DNA of 64,000 nucleotides, taken from Sulfurospirillum cavolei. Its GTDB lineage: Bacteria > Campylobacterota > Campylobacteria > Campylobacterales > Sulfurospirillaceae. The stretch lies in NCBI RefSeq assembly GCF_000813325.1, contig NZ_BBQE01000004.1. One strand, 5' to 3'. This document shows positions 25,100 to 34,927 of this stretch, piece after piece. The notes under the pieces are model-generated. The model worked only from the letters and a program-made list of their open reading frames with translations, was not told the DNA's origin and searched no databases. How positions within the stretch are numbered: position 1 is the first letter of the stretch; each line of letters starts with the position of its first letter. A program made the position numbers and the translations under genes.

Positions 25100-26710
25100 T
25101 TACGAGCGGAATTGATTGAGTTTGGTATTGAGGTTTTCGGCTAAACGGGATAGATGATCCGCCGCGGCGGCGATCTCCTCGACACTTCGAGCGTTTTGGC
25201 TGGTCAGCGTATTGATGTTGGAAACCATAGAGACGATTTTATCGGTGTCGTTGGAAATCTTATGCGAATTGGACGCACTCGTCGTTACGGACGTCACGCT
25301 CTTTTCCATCACGTCTACCGTTCCCAAAATCGTCGATTCGACGCCGCTGGAAACGTCTGTAAGCCTTTGAATGTTTCGAGCATTTTTATTCATCTGATCG
25401 GACGAATCCACGATCGACTGAACGATGACGTTGATGGTCGCGTTAATCTCGGTCAAAGAGGCTTGCGTACGTTCGGCAAGTTTTCGCACCTCATCCGCAA
25501 CGACGGCAAATCCGCGTCCGTGTTCTCCGGCACGTGCCGCTTCGATGGCGGCATTGAGCGCCAATAAATTCGTTTGATCCGCAATATCGGAGATGACGGT
25601 CAAAATTTGTTTGACCTGCTCGGCATCGTGACTCATCTGCTCCAATTTGTGCGCCAATGCGCTCTCGGCTTGGCTGGCGTTATCGACTTCGTTTCGCAAC
25701 GAAATGACCTCTTCTTTGGCATTGTTGAGCTTTTGACCCGCAGAGGCGATCTCCGTTTTCATCGTTTCGGAGAGTTGTGCCGTCTCTTGAACGAAACGTT
25801 TGATCGTATCGATCTCGTGAATCGCGTTTTCGACGATCAAAGAGCTTTGCTCGGCATTGCGCCCGATTTGCATACTGGTCGTGCTGAGTTCATGCGAAAC
25901 CGATGCGTTTTCGTTAGACGAATTTTTGGCGTCTTCGATCGTGTTTTCTAGCGTATCGACCAAGTCGTTGAAACTCTTGACGATCTCGTTGATTTCGTTT
26001 TTCTTGTCGTAGCTAATGCGAAATTTGAGCTCTTTGGTGCGAACGAAATTTGTAATACTGTCTCGAATCAAATGCACGCCTTGCAAAATATTTTTGCGAA
26101 TCGCAAAGCTTAAAACCAAAACCGAAAGCCCAACGGCAAGTGCGACCAAAATCATCATCAACGTTGCGCTCTCTTTCGTATCGACGGCAATCTTCGCATC
26201 GTTTTGCGATAAGGTTTTATTGTACGCCATATGCTCTTCCAAAAGGGTATTGAGTGCCGTGCTTTGTGTACGCAAGTTATACAACAATGCTTTAGCTTCT
26301 TCGTTTCTATCGGCTGACGACAAGGTAAAGAGTTGCTCGGAAATAGCGATAAAAGGAGTAATTAGCTCTTTTTCCTTAAGGTACATCTCTTTATCTTTCT
26401 CGTCGGAAAGTAAACTTTCGTATTTTTTATAGCTGGCGTCGAATTTTGCCTGATACTCGTGAAAACGTTTTTCAATCCTTTGAAAATCTTCCGTAGTGTG
26501 AGCCGTAATATGTTCCCACAGTCTCACGCGCATCTGATTAAATTCGTTTTGCATGTCCGCCATAATTAAAACGCTCGGAAGCGAATTGACGTTACAGGTA
26601 TTGGTTTTTTCAAACACTTGCTCCATCTTGGTTAGCCCGATACCGAAAATAGCGATAAGCCCGAAAATAGCGATGGATAGCATCATCATCAATTGTCGTG
26701 AAATACTCAT
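25100..26710 (-). CDS. Methyl-accepting chemotaxis protein with four-helix-bundle sensor
   Basis: This 536-residue chemoreceptor has two membrane helices (about residues 8-28 and 180-200) around a periplasmic all-helical, four-helix-bundle-type sensor. HAMP and a full signalling domain follow, with the hairpin tip DQTNLLALNAAIEAARAGEHGRG split by the turn and VVADEVRKLAERTQ. ATG 26710 has AAGGAG upstream; 26743 lacks one. It has no CheR-binding pentapeptide and ends QFRS, similar to the other receptor here. It lies between the two peptide-ligase gene sets on the minus strand. The ligand is unknown. Confidence 0.9.
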   Translation of the reverse strand: MSISRQLMMMLSIAIFGLIAIFGIGLTKMEQVFEKTNTCNVNSLPSVLIMADMQNEFNQMRVRLWEHITAHTTEDFQRIEKRFHEYQAKFDASYKKYESLLSDEKDKEMYLKEKELITPFIAISEQLFTLSSADRNEEAKALLYNLRTQSTALNTLLEEHMAYNKTLSQNDAKIAVDTKESATLMMILVALAVGLSVLVLSFAIRKNILQGVHLIRDSITNFVRTKELKFRISYDKKNEINEIVKSFNDLVDTLENTIEDAKNSSNENASVSHELSTTSMQIGRNAEQSSLIVENAIHEIDTIKRFVQETAQLSETMKTEIASAGQKLNNAKEEVISLRNEVDNASQAESALAHKLEQMSHDAEQVKQILTVISDIADQTNLLALNAAIEAARAGEHGRGFAVVADEVRKLAERTQASLTEINATINVIVQSIVDSSDQMNKNARNIQRLTDVSSGVESTILGTVDVMEKSVTSVTTSASNSHKISNDTDKIVSMVSNINTLTSQNARSVEEIAAAADHLSRLAENLNTKLNQFRS

Positions 26711-26788
26711 AGTTGACTCCTTTATGATCTTAAGTGAAATCATAACTTAGTGAGTGTGACAAATGCGTTGTATGCTAAAAAAGGAGTT

Positions 26789-27679
26789 TTAAACGTTTCG
26801 TCGTACGTCTACTTCGATGGAAAGTTTGCTTTGACCGCTACTAAGCACCACGCCTCGAAGCGGTGCGACGTCATCATAGTCTCTGCCGCTTCCCAAGACG
26901 ATGTGTTGCGTGCTTGCGAGAAGATTATTCGTCGGATCGAATGCCGCCCAACCGTATTGCGGGATGTAGACGCCGACCCACGCATGCGACGCGTCGCTCC
27001 CGAAGAGTTTTTCGCCTCCAAGCGGAGGCACGGTTTCGATATAGCCGCTGACGTAGCGAGCACTTAGTCCCAACGAACGAAGTGCCGCAATCGCAAATTG
27101 CGCGAAGTCTTGACACACGCCTTTTTTGGCTTCGAAAATCTCCTCGATCGGCGTCGTAATATCGCTAAATCCGGCGACAAAATCAAAATCGTCGTAGATA
27201 CGCCCCATAAACTCCTTGATCGCTTCGGCGATAGGACGATGCGGCTCGAACGAGCGTCGCGCATAAGCGCGAATAGCGTCCGAAGCCTTGGGAATACGTT
27301 TGGAGTCGAATAAAAAGAGCTTTGCCTCAATCGCATCGGGATCAAACCGCGTTAATGCGCTTGCAACCTCTTCACATGTCAGCGTTAACGCCTCAAAACG
27401 CTCGACGCGCCTTAAAACCTCTTGTTCGTCTATGCGGACATGGGAACGACCGACGACGCTCAACGATCGATGCGCCTCGCGAATCAACAAATGCGACGTT
27501 GCGTTCCCGAACATATCGGTAAAATCGCTGGTTTCGTACGCCAAAGGCGTCACTTCCATCTGAAAATCAACGACATGTTGCGTGGCACTCTCTTTGGGAC
27601 GCAACCGTGCGATATTGTGGCTAAACGTCACAAGCCCTTGATAATGAAACGCCGTTTGATGGTAAATTTCGTACGTCAT
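26789..27679 (-). CDS. Transglutaminase-like cysteine peptidase, active-site intact
   Basis: This 296-residue COG1305 protein has an N-terminal bacterial transglutaminase-like beta domain and a catalytic core. The triad is visible as GVCQDFAQ (Cys), SHAWVGVY (His) and FDPTNN (Asp). Such proteins may cleave or form isopeptide bonds. It starts three bases after the stop of the ATP-grasp/alpha-E fusion gene and is the last gene of a three-gene minus-strand operon. Confidence 0.85.
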   Translation of the reverse strand: MTYEIYHQTAFHYQGLVTFSHNIARLRPKESATQHVVDFQMEVTPLAYETSDFTDMFGNATSHLLIREAHRSLSVVGRSHVRIDEQEVLRRVERFEALTLTCEEVASALTRFDPDAIEAKLFLFDSKRIPKASDAIRAYARRSFEPHRPIAEAIKEFMGRIYDDFDFVAGFSDITTPIEEIFEAKKGVCQDFAQFAIAALRSLGLSARYVSGYIETVPPLGGEKLFGSDASHAWVGVYIPQYGWAAFDPTNNLLASTQHIVLGSGRDYDDVAPLRGVVLSSGQSKLSIEVDVRRNV

Positions 27680-27682
27680 AGG

Positions 27683-30163
27683 CTACTCGTCATAATGAGA
27701 AAAATAAGTTTTGGAAAGCTCCACCGAACAGAGCGAAAAATGTTCCGAAAGCTGTGCCAAAAGCCGATCGAGTGCCGTGTAAAAGCTTTCATTCTCGTCT
27801 AAGAGCATCAACGACGCAAGGTTACTGAGCGTGAGAGTGCTGTACGCCTGAAAGATCGGCTCTTCGTACGCGCTCAAATACGTCTTGCGTTTGGGCAGAG
27901 CCTTTAAGTCCTCCAACAAAGCTTGCGTCACGTAAGCGACGGATTTGGGAAAATGCGGATTTAAGATCAAAAACTCCACCACGTTTTCAAGTTGCAAGGA
28001 GCTTTTGTACTGCGTACGGTACGCGTTAAAGCTCTCGCTTGAGCTCAAAAATGCCTCTAAAATATCGTAGGTCACGGCTTTATCGTATTTAAAACAAAGC
28101 AATGAACGTGCTTTAAAAAGCGTTAAAAGCGCGCTTTCGAGTTTAAATCCGATGTCGTAGACGATCAAACCTTGCTCTTTGTACATGCTCTCTTCCACCA
28201 GTTCTTTGTACGCCACAAGGTACAACAACACTTTATCGAGTTCGCTTAACAGACTGCGAACGGGCGTATTGGGTTTTTTCGTAAATTGCTTCCACTCTTT
28301 TTGCATCTGTTCAAACAGTTTCCACGCCTCGATCGCCAACAGGCTTTTGACGGAAAGATTTGCGTTTCCGAGTCGCTCAAGGGTAAATGCCAAAGAGCCT
28401 TGCTTATGGACGTCTTTCATCAACGAAGCGATTTCCAGTAAGGGATTTTGCGCCGTCTCTTCGTCTAAAAATCCCGGATACGTCATCGTCACATGGGTTA
28501 ACGCTTTTTGCAAGGTGCGTTTGGACTCTTGCGAAACGCTGCCTTCGTAGTGGTGAAAATCGGTCATTTTTTTGACCGTATAGCGCATCAGTCGCAACGT
28601 ATGAATCGCACGCGAAAGATAACGCCCGAGCCAAAAGAGGTTCTCGGCTTTGAGCGTGGGCAAGGTGTTGAGCGAAGCGTCGATAAAGGGCAAAGCCGCA
28701 TAATTTGGAAGATTTTCATTCTTTTTATCCTCTCCCAAAATCCACAAATCTTTGCTCGTTCCTCCCTTTTGCGACGAAACGAGCAATGCGTCTTTGGAAG
28801 CGGAAACGCGCACCAATCCGCCGTTCATCACGGTGTAATTTTCATTCTTTTTCAAGGCATAAGCGCGTATAACCGCATTGCGCGGTTCGATTTTGCCGTT
28901 GCCGTAAAAAGGCGTCGTCGAAAAGTCGATCGCCTCTTGTGCGACGTACTGATGCGGATTGTCCAAAACGCTTTTTTGCAGTTTCTCTTTCATCGCTTCG
29001 GAAAGGTTTTTGACCAAATAGGTCTGAATCGATTCGGTTTTGTCGATTTTTTTAAGAATGAAATTCTCGAAATTCTTCATCACGAACGTTAACTCTTTTT
29101 CTTGCCCGCACCACCACGTCGCGATTTGCGGCAAAATCAGCTCTTCGTTCAGAAAAAAACGGCAAATGCGCTCCATAAAAGGATTCAGTCCGATATTTTC
29201 CACAATCGCACTGCCGATGGGATTGATCATCGCAAGATTGCCTTGGCGTACGCAATCCACCAAACCCGCAACGCCGAGCTTTGAATCTTCCAAAAGCTCC
29301 AGCGGATCGCAAAAGCGATCGTCCAGACGTTTGACCAAGGTTTGAATCGGTTTGAGTCCACTTAAACTTTTCAGCCATACGCTACCGTTTTTACACAACA
29401 GATCATCGCCTTGGACGAGGTTAATTTCTAAAAACGAACTCAGATACGCATGTTCAAAATAGGTTTCGTTGTGCGGTCCGGGCGTTAAAAGCGCGGCTTT
29501 AGAAGTGTCGCCTTTGGTCAGTTTTTTGAGCAGTTTTTTATACTCTTCGATAAAAGGAAAAAGCTTTTTGACCTCATGGTCCGCGTAAAAATCTTTCGCC
29601 GCGATGTTCATCGTCAAACGGTTTTCGATGGCATACCCTAAACCCGAAGGTGCTTGCGTGCGATCGTTAATGACCCACATCTTTCCGTCCGGTCCTCTAG
29701 CTAGGTCTAATGCGTAAAAATAGAGCTGAAAATCTTCGCGTAAACCCATACCGTCTGCGGCACTCAAAAAGCCTTTATGCGTAAAAATAACTTCGGCGGG
29801 AATGATGTTTTCTTTTAAGAGCAACCGTTCGCCGTAGAGGTCTTTTAAAATAAAATTGAGCAGTTTGGCACGTTGCTTGATCCCTTGTTTGACGCTTTTC
29901 CACTCTTCTTTCGTGATCATAAAAGGAATCGGATCTAAACTCCACGGACGGTTACCTTCGCCCTCCGGATCGTTATAAACGTTGTACGTAACGCCGTTAT
30001 CTTCCAGATGCCATGCGATCTCGGCTTGTTTACCCTCCAACTCTTCAACGCTTAAACGCTCTAAATGTGCCGCTAAGTTCTTCCAATGCGCCCGTACGTT
30101 ACGGTTTTTATCGACCATTTCGTCGCAAAAAGAGTCAGAAGCGTAGGTATCGAAGAATTGCAT
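27683..30163 (-). CDS. ATP-grasp / alpha-E fusion protein
   Basis: This 826-residue protein joins a circularly permuted ATP-grasp domain (about residues 1-500; blocks GIKQRAKLLNFILKDLYGERLL in part, DRTQAPSGLGYA, LTPGPHNETYFEHAYL, KRLDDRFCDPLEL, SQKGGTSKDLW) to an alpha-E domain (from about residue 505; ENLFWLGRYLSRA). The two halves correspond to the separate genes at 20360 and 21730. The fusion supports physical interaction of the domains. The ATG overlaps the upstream TAA as TAATG. Function is predicted peptide-bond formation on an unknown substrate. Confidence 0.88.
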   Translation of the reverse strand: MQFFDTYASDSFCDEMVDKNRNVRAHWKNLAAHLERLSVEELEGKQAEIAWHLEDNGVTYNVYNDPEGEGNRPWSLDPIPFMITKEEWKSVKQGIKQRAKLLNFILKDLYGERLLLKENIIPAEVIFTHKGFLSAADGMGLREDFQLYFYALDLARGPDGKMWVINDRTQAPSGLGYAIENRLTMNIAAKDFYADHEVKKLFPFIEEYKKLLKKLTKGDTSKAALLTPGPHNETYFEHAYLSSFLEINLVQGDDLLCKNGSVWLKSLSGLKPIQTLVKRLDDRFCDPLELLEDSKLGVAGLVDCVRQGNLAMINPIGSAIVENIGLNPFMERICRFFLNEELILPQIATWWCGQEKELTFVMKNFENFILKKIDKTESIQTYLVKNLSEAMKEKLQKSVLDNPHQYVAQEAIDFSTTPFYGNGKIEPRNAVIRAYALKKNENYTVMNGGLVRVSASKDALLVSSQKGGTSKDLWILGEDKKNENLPNYAALPFIDASLNTLPTLKAENLFWLGRYLSRAIHTLRLMRYTVKKMTDFHHYEGSVSQESKRTLQKALTHVTMTYPGFLDEETAQNPLLEIASLMKDVHKQGSLAFTLERLGNANLSVKSLLAIEAWKLFEQMQKEWKQFTKKPNTPVRSLLSELDKVLLYLVAYKELVEESMYKEQGLIVYDIGFKLESALLTLFKARSLLCFKYDKAVTYDILEAFLSSSESFNAYRTQYKSSLQLENVVEFLILNPHFPKSVAYVTQALLEDLKALPKRKTYLSAYEEPIFQAYSTLTLSNLASLMLLDENESFYTALDRLLAQLSEHFSLCSVELSKTYFSHYDE

Positions 30164-33100
30164 TAGGCTTTCATTCCTTTTCGTCTTAGATCGAGCGTAT
30201 GCGGGTATTCAAGGCTCGGCGCTAAGGTCTCGACCCACAAGGTCTTCGTAGGATCGCCCTCCAACGCCATCACGGTCGCACGCGTGTTTACATGTGCGGT
30301 TGAAGTCTGAATTACCGAAGGCGTAAGATAGCGTAGCTCGCCTTGAGAATGGTTAAAGTCCCAAAAACGGTTCATACGACGCGATTCGGCTTCGTAGCTG
30401 TTCACGGGGAAGGTGTCATAATTGCGCCCGCCCGGATGTGCCACAAAATAACGCATACCGCCGATGGAGTGTCGGTTCCAGCGATCGACCACGTCAAACG
30501 TTAAAGGCGTATCGACGCCGATGGTGGGATGCAAAGCCGACCACGGTTGCCACGCTTTGTACTTCACGCCCGCAACGAATTCTCCTTCCACGCCTGTGGG
30601 CGAAAGCGGAACGACGACGCCGTTACATGTAAGGGTATAGCGTTCGGGAATAAAATCTTTAATTTTGACTTGTACGCGCTCCAACGAAGAATCCACATAG
30701 CGAGACGTTCCTTGTGAGCTGCTCTCTTCGCCAAGCACATGCCAAGGCTCGATGGCGGCACGAAGTTCCAGATGCATCTTCTCAATCGTCGTCATTCCGT
30801 AAAGCGGGAAGCGAAACTCGAAAAACGGATCGAACCAATCCAGCGCAAAAGGATAGCCCTCCGCATTGAGAAAATCGACGATGTCGCGCATATCTTCTTT
30901 GACGTAATGCTCCAATAAAAACTTATCGTGCAATTGCGTCCCCCAACGCACCAGTGGATGCGTATAGGGTTTTTTCCAAAAGACGGCCACCAAGGTGCGT
31001 ACCAAAAGCATCTGTAAAAGCGACATGTGGGCATGCGGCGGCATATCAAACGCTCTTAGTTCCAAAATACCGAGCCTGCCGCTGCTCGAATCGGGCGAAT
31101 AGAGCTTGTCGATGCAAAATTCGCTTCGGTGCGTATTGCCGGTGATGTCGGTTAACATGTGACGGAAAAGTCTGTCGGTCAACCAAAACGGCACACTCTC
31201 CTCCTCGGGAACTTGCGCAAACGCGATCTCAAGCTCGTAGAGATTTTCCGCCCTGCCCTCGTCCACACGCGGGGCTTGCGAAGTCGGACCGACAAACGCG
31301 CCGGAGAAAAGGTACGAAAGTCCCGGATGGTGTTGCCAAAACGTAATAAGACTGCGAAGCAGATCGGGGCGGCGTAACAACGGACTGTCTTCGGGTTTGA
31401 GCGCACCGATCGTGACGTGATTGCCCCCGCCCGTGCCCGTGTGCTTACCGTCGATCATAAATTTTTCCGTTCCCAAACGCGACGCATGGGCATCTTCGTA
31501 CAGTAGCATCACGTTATCGCTGAGCGCTTTCCACGATGTTGCGGGATGAATGTTCACTTCGATAACGCCCGGATCGGGAGTTACTTTAATGCGCTCGAGC
31601 CTTAGATCATGCGAAGGCTCATACCCTTCCAAAACCACTTTGACATGTAAAGATTCCGCCACGGCTTCAATGCATGCAATCAGGTCTAAAAAAGCTTCCG
31701 TGCGATTGAGAGGCGGAAGAAAAATAAAGAGTTTTCCCTCACGCACTTCCGCACAAAGTGCCGTGCGTACAAAGGTTTGGGTTTGGCTGTTGGAAAGGGT
31801 GGCATCGGCTTTTTTGCAACGTTCGTGCGCCGATGTACCGTACTCTCCCAAAGCGGGATAGTGCGCAAACAGATCGGGCTCAAAAGGAAGTGCTAGCTCA
31901 GAGTGCGGTTTTTCCGCCAAAGAATCCAGCGGAAGCCTGAGCCCCAACGGCGAATTGCCCGCACTGAGGTACAAATAGCCACGCCTTAACACCCACGAAG
32001 AGGTGATCCATCGTGTCGTTCCAAAATTCAACGGTAACACATACCCCACAGGATTATTGAGTCCCCCAGAGAGCACTTTGGCGATCGTTTGTCGCTCCAA
32101 AGAGTCGGAGAGGTCGGCTTTCATCGGATCGACATCGATGGGCAGTTCGGACTCTTTGATGATGTAATACAACGGGTCTTCGTACGCTTCAATGATGTTT
32201 TGATCGCTCACACCAAGGGTGAGTGCCAGTTTGGCTAAAAAGCATTTCGCATCGTCGTTGGTGTAGTGGTAGGTTTCGTTCATATCGGCAAACAGTTCAG
32301 GATTGTTCCAAATAGCCTTGCCGTCTTTACGCCAAATAATGGAGGTTTGCCATCTAGGAAGCGGCTCACCCGGGTACCATTTTCCCTGTGCGTAGTGAAG
32401 CATCCCGCCTTGGGTAAACGAGCTTAAAAGTTTGCGTGAAAGCGTGTCCGCCAAAGCGCGTTTGTGCGCACCGTCGGCTTTGGTGTTCCACTCATCGCCT
32501 TCCATATCATCAATCGAAACAAACGTCGGCTCGCCGCCCATCGAAAGCCTCACATCGCCCTCTTCCAAGGCTTTGTCGACCTCAAAACCCAAGTTATAAA
32601 TAGCGTCCCATTGGTCATCACGGTACGGCTTGGTCACACGCGGCGATTCAAAAATGCGTTTGACCGTGTTCTCATAGATAAACTCCGTTTCGCATTGATC
32701 GCTCATGCCCTCTATCGCATAGGCACTTTCATAAGAAGGGGTGCACGCAAGCGGTATGTGCCCCTCGCCCGCAAAAAGTCCACTGGTCGCATCAAGCCCG
32801 ATCCATCCGGCTCCGGGAATGTAGACCTCCGTCCACGCATGCAAGTCCGTAAAATCTTCCGCAGGACCGCTAGGCCCATCCAAAGAAGCCACGTCGGCTT
32901 TGAGTTGTACCAAGTAGCCTGAGACAAACCGCGCCGCAAGTCCTAAATGGCGAAGCACTTGCACAAACAGCCACGCAAAATCGCGACAACTGCCCAGCCT
33001 TGTTTTTAACGTCGTTTCACACGTTTGCACGCCGGCTTCCAAACGAACGGTATAGTTTAAATGCCGATTGATCGTCGTATTGAGGTAAACCAAAAAGTCG

Positions 33101-33525
33101 ATGATAGAGCGTTTTTTCAAATCCAACGCTTTAAGAAAATCGTTCAGTAAAGCCCCGTTCTCGCTCACTTCCAAATAGGGTGAAAGCTCTTTTTCCAACG
33201 CTTTTTGGTAAGCAAAAGGAAAAGTTTTGGCATAATCGTCGACAAAAAAATCAAACGGATTGATCGTAATCATATCGGCGATAATTTCGACGTCGATGCA
33301 CAGTTCTTTCGTTTTTTCGGGAAAGACGATACGCGCAAGGTAGTTACCGAAGGGGTCTTGTTGCCAATTGATAAAATGGTTTTCGGGTTTAATCGTAAGC
33401 GAATAACCCTCTATAGGCGTACGAGAGTGCGGTGCGGGTCGCAACCTGATAATATGAGGGGAAAGCGAAACGTCACGATCGTAACGGTACTCGGTTTTAT
33501 GCGACAAAACGACTTTAAGCGACAT
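30163..33525 (-). CDS. Transglutaminase-DUF2126 protein (COG1305/COG4196)
   Basis: This 1120-residue protein has an N-terminal transglutaminase-like part (about 1-300, with beta domain, GSCRDFAWLF, DLHAWTEVY and GLDATSG forming an intact triad) and a long C-terminal DUF2126 region that begins near DVRLSMGGEPTF. The full-length combination is a known proteobacterial family, always linked to ATP-grasp and alpha-E genes. It is the first gene of the minus-strand operon, with AAGGGG before the ATG and a TATAAT -10 at 33556-33561. Its role in the pathway is not established. Confidence 0.88.
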   Translation of the reverse strand: MSLKVVLSHKTEYRYDRDVSLSPHIIRLRPAPHSRTPIEGYSLTIKPENHFINWQQDPFGNYLARIVFPEKTKELCIDVEIIADMITINPFDFFVDDYAKTFPFAYQKALEKELSPYLEVSENGALLNDFLKALDLKKRSIIDFLVYLNTTINRHLNYTVRLEAGVQTCETTLKTRLGSCRDFAWLFVQVLRHLGLAARFVSGYLVQLKADVASLDGPSGPAEDFTDLHAWTEVYIPGAGWIGLDATSGLFAGEGHIPLACTPSYESAYAIEGMSDQCETEFIYENTVKRIFESPRVTKPYRDDQWDAIYNLGFEVDKALEEGDVRLSMGGEPTFVSIDDMEGDEWNTKADGAHKRALADTLSRKLLSSFTQGGMLHYAQGKWYPGEPLPRWQTSIIWRKDGKAIWNNPELFADMNETYHYTNDDAKCFLAKLALTLGVSDQNIIEAYEDPLYYIIKESELPIDVDPMKADLSDSLERQTIAKVLSGGLNNPVGYVLPLNFGTTRWITSSWVLRRGYLYLSAGNSPLGLRLPLDSLAEKPHSELALPFEPDLFAHYPALGEYGTSAHERCKKADATLSNSQTQTFVRTALCAEVREGKLFIFLPPLNRTEAFLDLIACIEAVAESLHVKVVLEGYEPSHDLRLERIKVTPDPGVIEVNIHPATSWKALSDNVMLLYEDAHASRLGTEKFMIDGKHTGTGGGNHVTIGALKPEDSPLLRRPDLLRSLITFWQHHPGLSYLFSGAFVGPTSQAPRVDEGRAENLYELEIAFAQVPEEESVPFWLTDRLFRHMLTDITGNTHRSEFCIDKLYSPDSSSGRLGILELRAFDMPPHAHMSLLQMLLVRTLVAVFWKKPYTHPLVRWGTQLHDKFLLEHYVKEDMRDIVDFLNAEGYPFALDWFDPFFEFRFPLYGMTTIEKMHLELRAAIEPWHVLGEESSSQGTSRYVDSSLERVQVKIKDFIPERYTLTCNGVVVPLSPTGVEGEFVAGVKYKAWQPWSALHPTIGVDTPLTFDVVDRWNRHSIGGMRYFVAHPGGRNYDTFPVNSYEAESRRMNRFWDFNHSQGELRYLTPSVIQTSTAHVNTRATVMALEGDPTKTLWVETLAPSLEYPHTLDLRRKGMKA

Positions 33526-33564
33526 GGCGACCCCTTTAGTGAGAAAATCGATGTCATTATAACA

Positions 33565-33599
33565 TTAAGCACTTCTTTCGCGCGTGCGCTTTTGCTTAA
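33565..33599 (-). other. Imperfect hairpin between the hlyD-type gene and the transglutaminase operon
   Basis: TTAAGCA and TGCTTAA enclose an inner GCGC/GCGC pair. It lies between two minus-strand operons and directly upstream of the -10 box of the second. It could stop T1SS transcripts or act as an operator. No U-tract follows. Confidence 0.3.
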
Positions 33600-33658
33600 G
33601 ATATCATCACGTGGATTCCTAAGGCGTTTAAACATGAACGGTGCCAAAATCGAGTCGC

Positions 33659-34927
33659 TTAGGGTTCCATAAGCGCATTTTTTCCCATGCGTTTCAAGGG
33701 AAGCAAGATATACTCTAAAACGGTTCGTTTTCCCGTGATAATGTTAATACTCGCCTCCATACCGGGCATGATCGGCAAATTTGCTCCGAAACGGTCTTTG
33801 TCGGCTTTGATTTTCACGGCATAAAAAATATCGCCTTTTTGCGTCGTAAAACTATCGGGACTAATCGATATAAGTTCTCCCTCGATCATACCGTATTTGG
33901 CATAATCGTACGCCGTAATCTCGATATTAGCTTTTTGACCGACCCATATACGCCCGCGATCGGCGGCTTTGATGTTGGCTTCGATCGTCAAACCCTCTTC
34001 TAACGGCGTAATTTCCGCGACTTTATCGCCCGGTTTAATCGTACCGCCGATCGTATGAAAGTACAAAATATTCACAATACCGTTTACCGGAGAGGTAATG
34101 AGCAAACGGTTCGTTCGATCGATACTGGCTTCGCTTTGTTGGGAAAGTTGCGTCAATTTTAAGCGTACTTCTTGAAGATCGTTGAGTTGCTTGGATAAAA
34201 TATCGGAGCGAACGGAGCCTAACTCATGCACCGCTTCTTTGTATTTACCTTGCGTAATCGGTATTTGATTGGTCACTTCGTCGATTTGCGTAATCAGATT
34301 TTGTTTCTTACTGAGTTCAAACAAATACTCTTTACGCGATCCAGCACCCGATTTCATTAACTGTTCGGTAATCGAAACGTTCTCTTTTGCCATATTGAGT
34401 TCAAGCGAGAGATTTTTTTCCTTGATTTCAAGCTCTTTAAGCTCGTATTGGCGTTGTTCGACTTTTTGCTGTACGCCGCTTAAACGTTCCGTATTGTTCG
34501 TCTTTTCGCTTTTAAAAATCTGCATTTCGTTTTGAACGATCTCGGGATAGCCTTCGCTCATGTACGCCTCAAAAACCAAAGGCTTATCGTCAATTAAACT
34601 CATTAAACGTTGTTCTTTGGCAAGGAGCGAAATTCTATCCAAATCTTTGCTTTTCAGATCGGCGGTAAAAAAGGCTTGATTGAGCTGGTAAATCGGCTGA
34701 TTGATTTTAACCGTATCGCCTTCTTTGACTAAAATCTCCGAAACGATACCGCCTTCTAAGTGTTGAAGCACCTTGGTTTGCCCCGAAGGTACGGCTTTTC
34801 CGCTTCCTCTGACGACTTCATCGATATGGCTAAATGCGGACCATAGGAAGAAAACGACGAAAAAAAGCCCGATGGGAACGACCGTGACGTAATAACTCCA
34901 TCGCTTTTCGATCATCATGTCTAACAT
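33659..34927 (-). CDS. HlyD-family type I secretion adaptor
   Basis: This 422-residue periplasmic adaptor has a cytoplasmic N-terminus, one membrane helix (about residues 12-35), a biotinyl-lipoyl half-motif (VLQHLEGGIVSEILVKEGDTV), a long coiled-coil hairpin (about 110-265), and a second lipoyl half with beta-barrel (LLITSPVNGIV; IGGTIKPGDKVAEI). It bridges the ABC exporter and TolC. Its ATG overlaps the end of the ABC gene, with AAGGA upstream. It is the last gene of the RTX secretion locus. Confidence 0.93.
   Translation of the reverse strand: MLDMMIEKRWSYYVTVVPIGLFFVVFFLWSAFSHIDEVVRGSGKAVPSGQTKVLQHLEGGIVSEILVKEGDTVKINQPIYQLNQAFFTADLKSKDLDRISLLAKEQRLMSLIDDKPLVFEAYMSEGYPEIVQNEMQIFKSEKTNNTERLSGVQQKVEQRQYELKELEIKEKNLSLELNMAKENVSITEQLMKSGAGSRKEYLFELSKKQNLITQIDEVTNQIPITQGKYKEAVHELGSVRSDILSKQLNDLQEVRLKLTQLSQQSEASIDRTNRLLITSPVNGIVNILYFHTIGGTIKPGDKVAEITPLEEGLTIEANIKAADRGRIWVGQKANIEITAYDYAKYGMIEGELISISPDSFTTQKGDIFYAVKIKADKDRFGANLPIMPGMEASINIITGKRTVLEYILLPLKRMGKNALMEP

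Noticed and set aside
33411..33647. 78-residue minus-strand ORF between the HlyD and transglutaminase genes
   Set aside because: Its start region looks slightly gene-like but it runs through the promoter and start of the transglutaminase-DUF2126 gene and has no recognisable motif.
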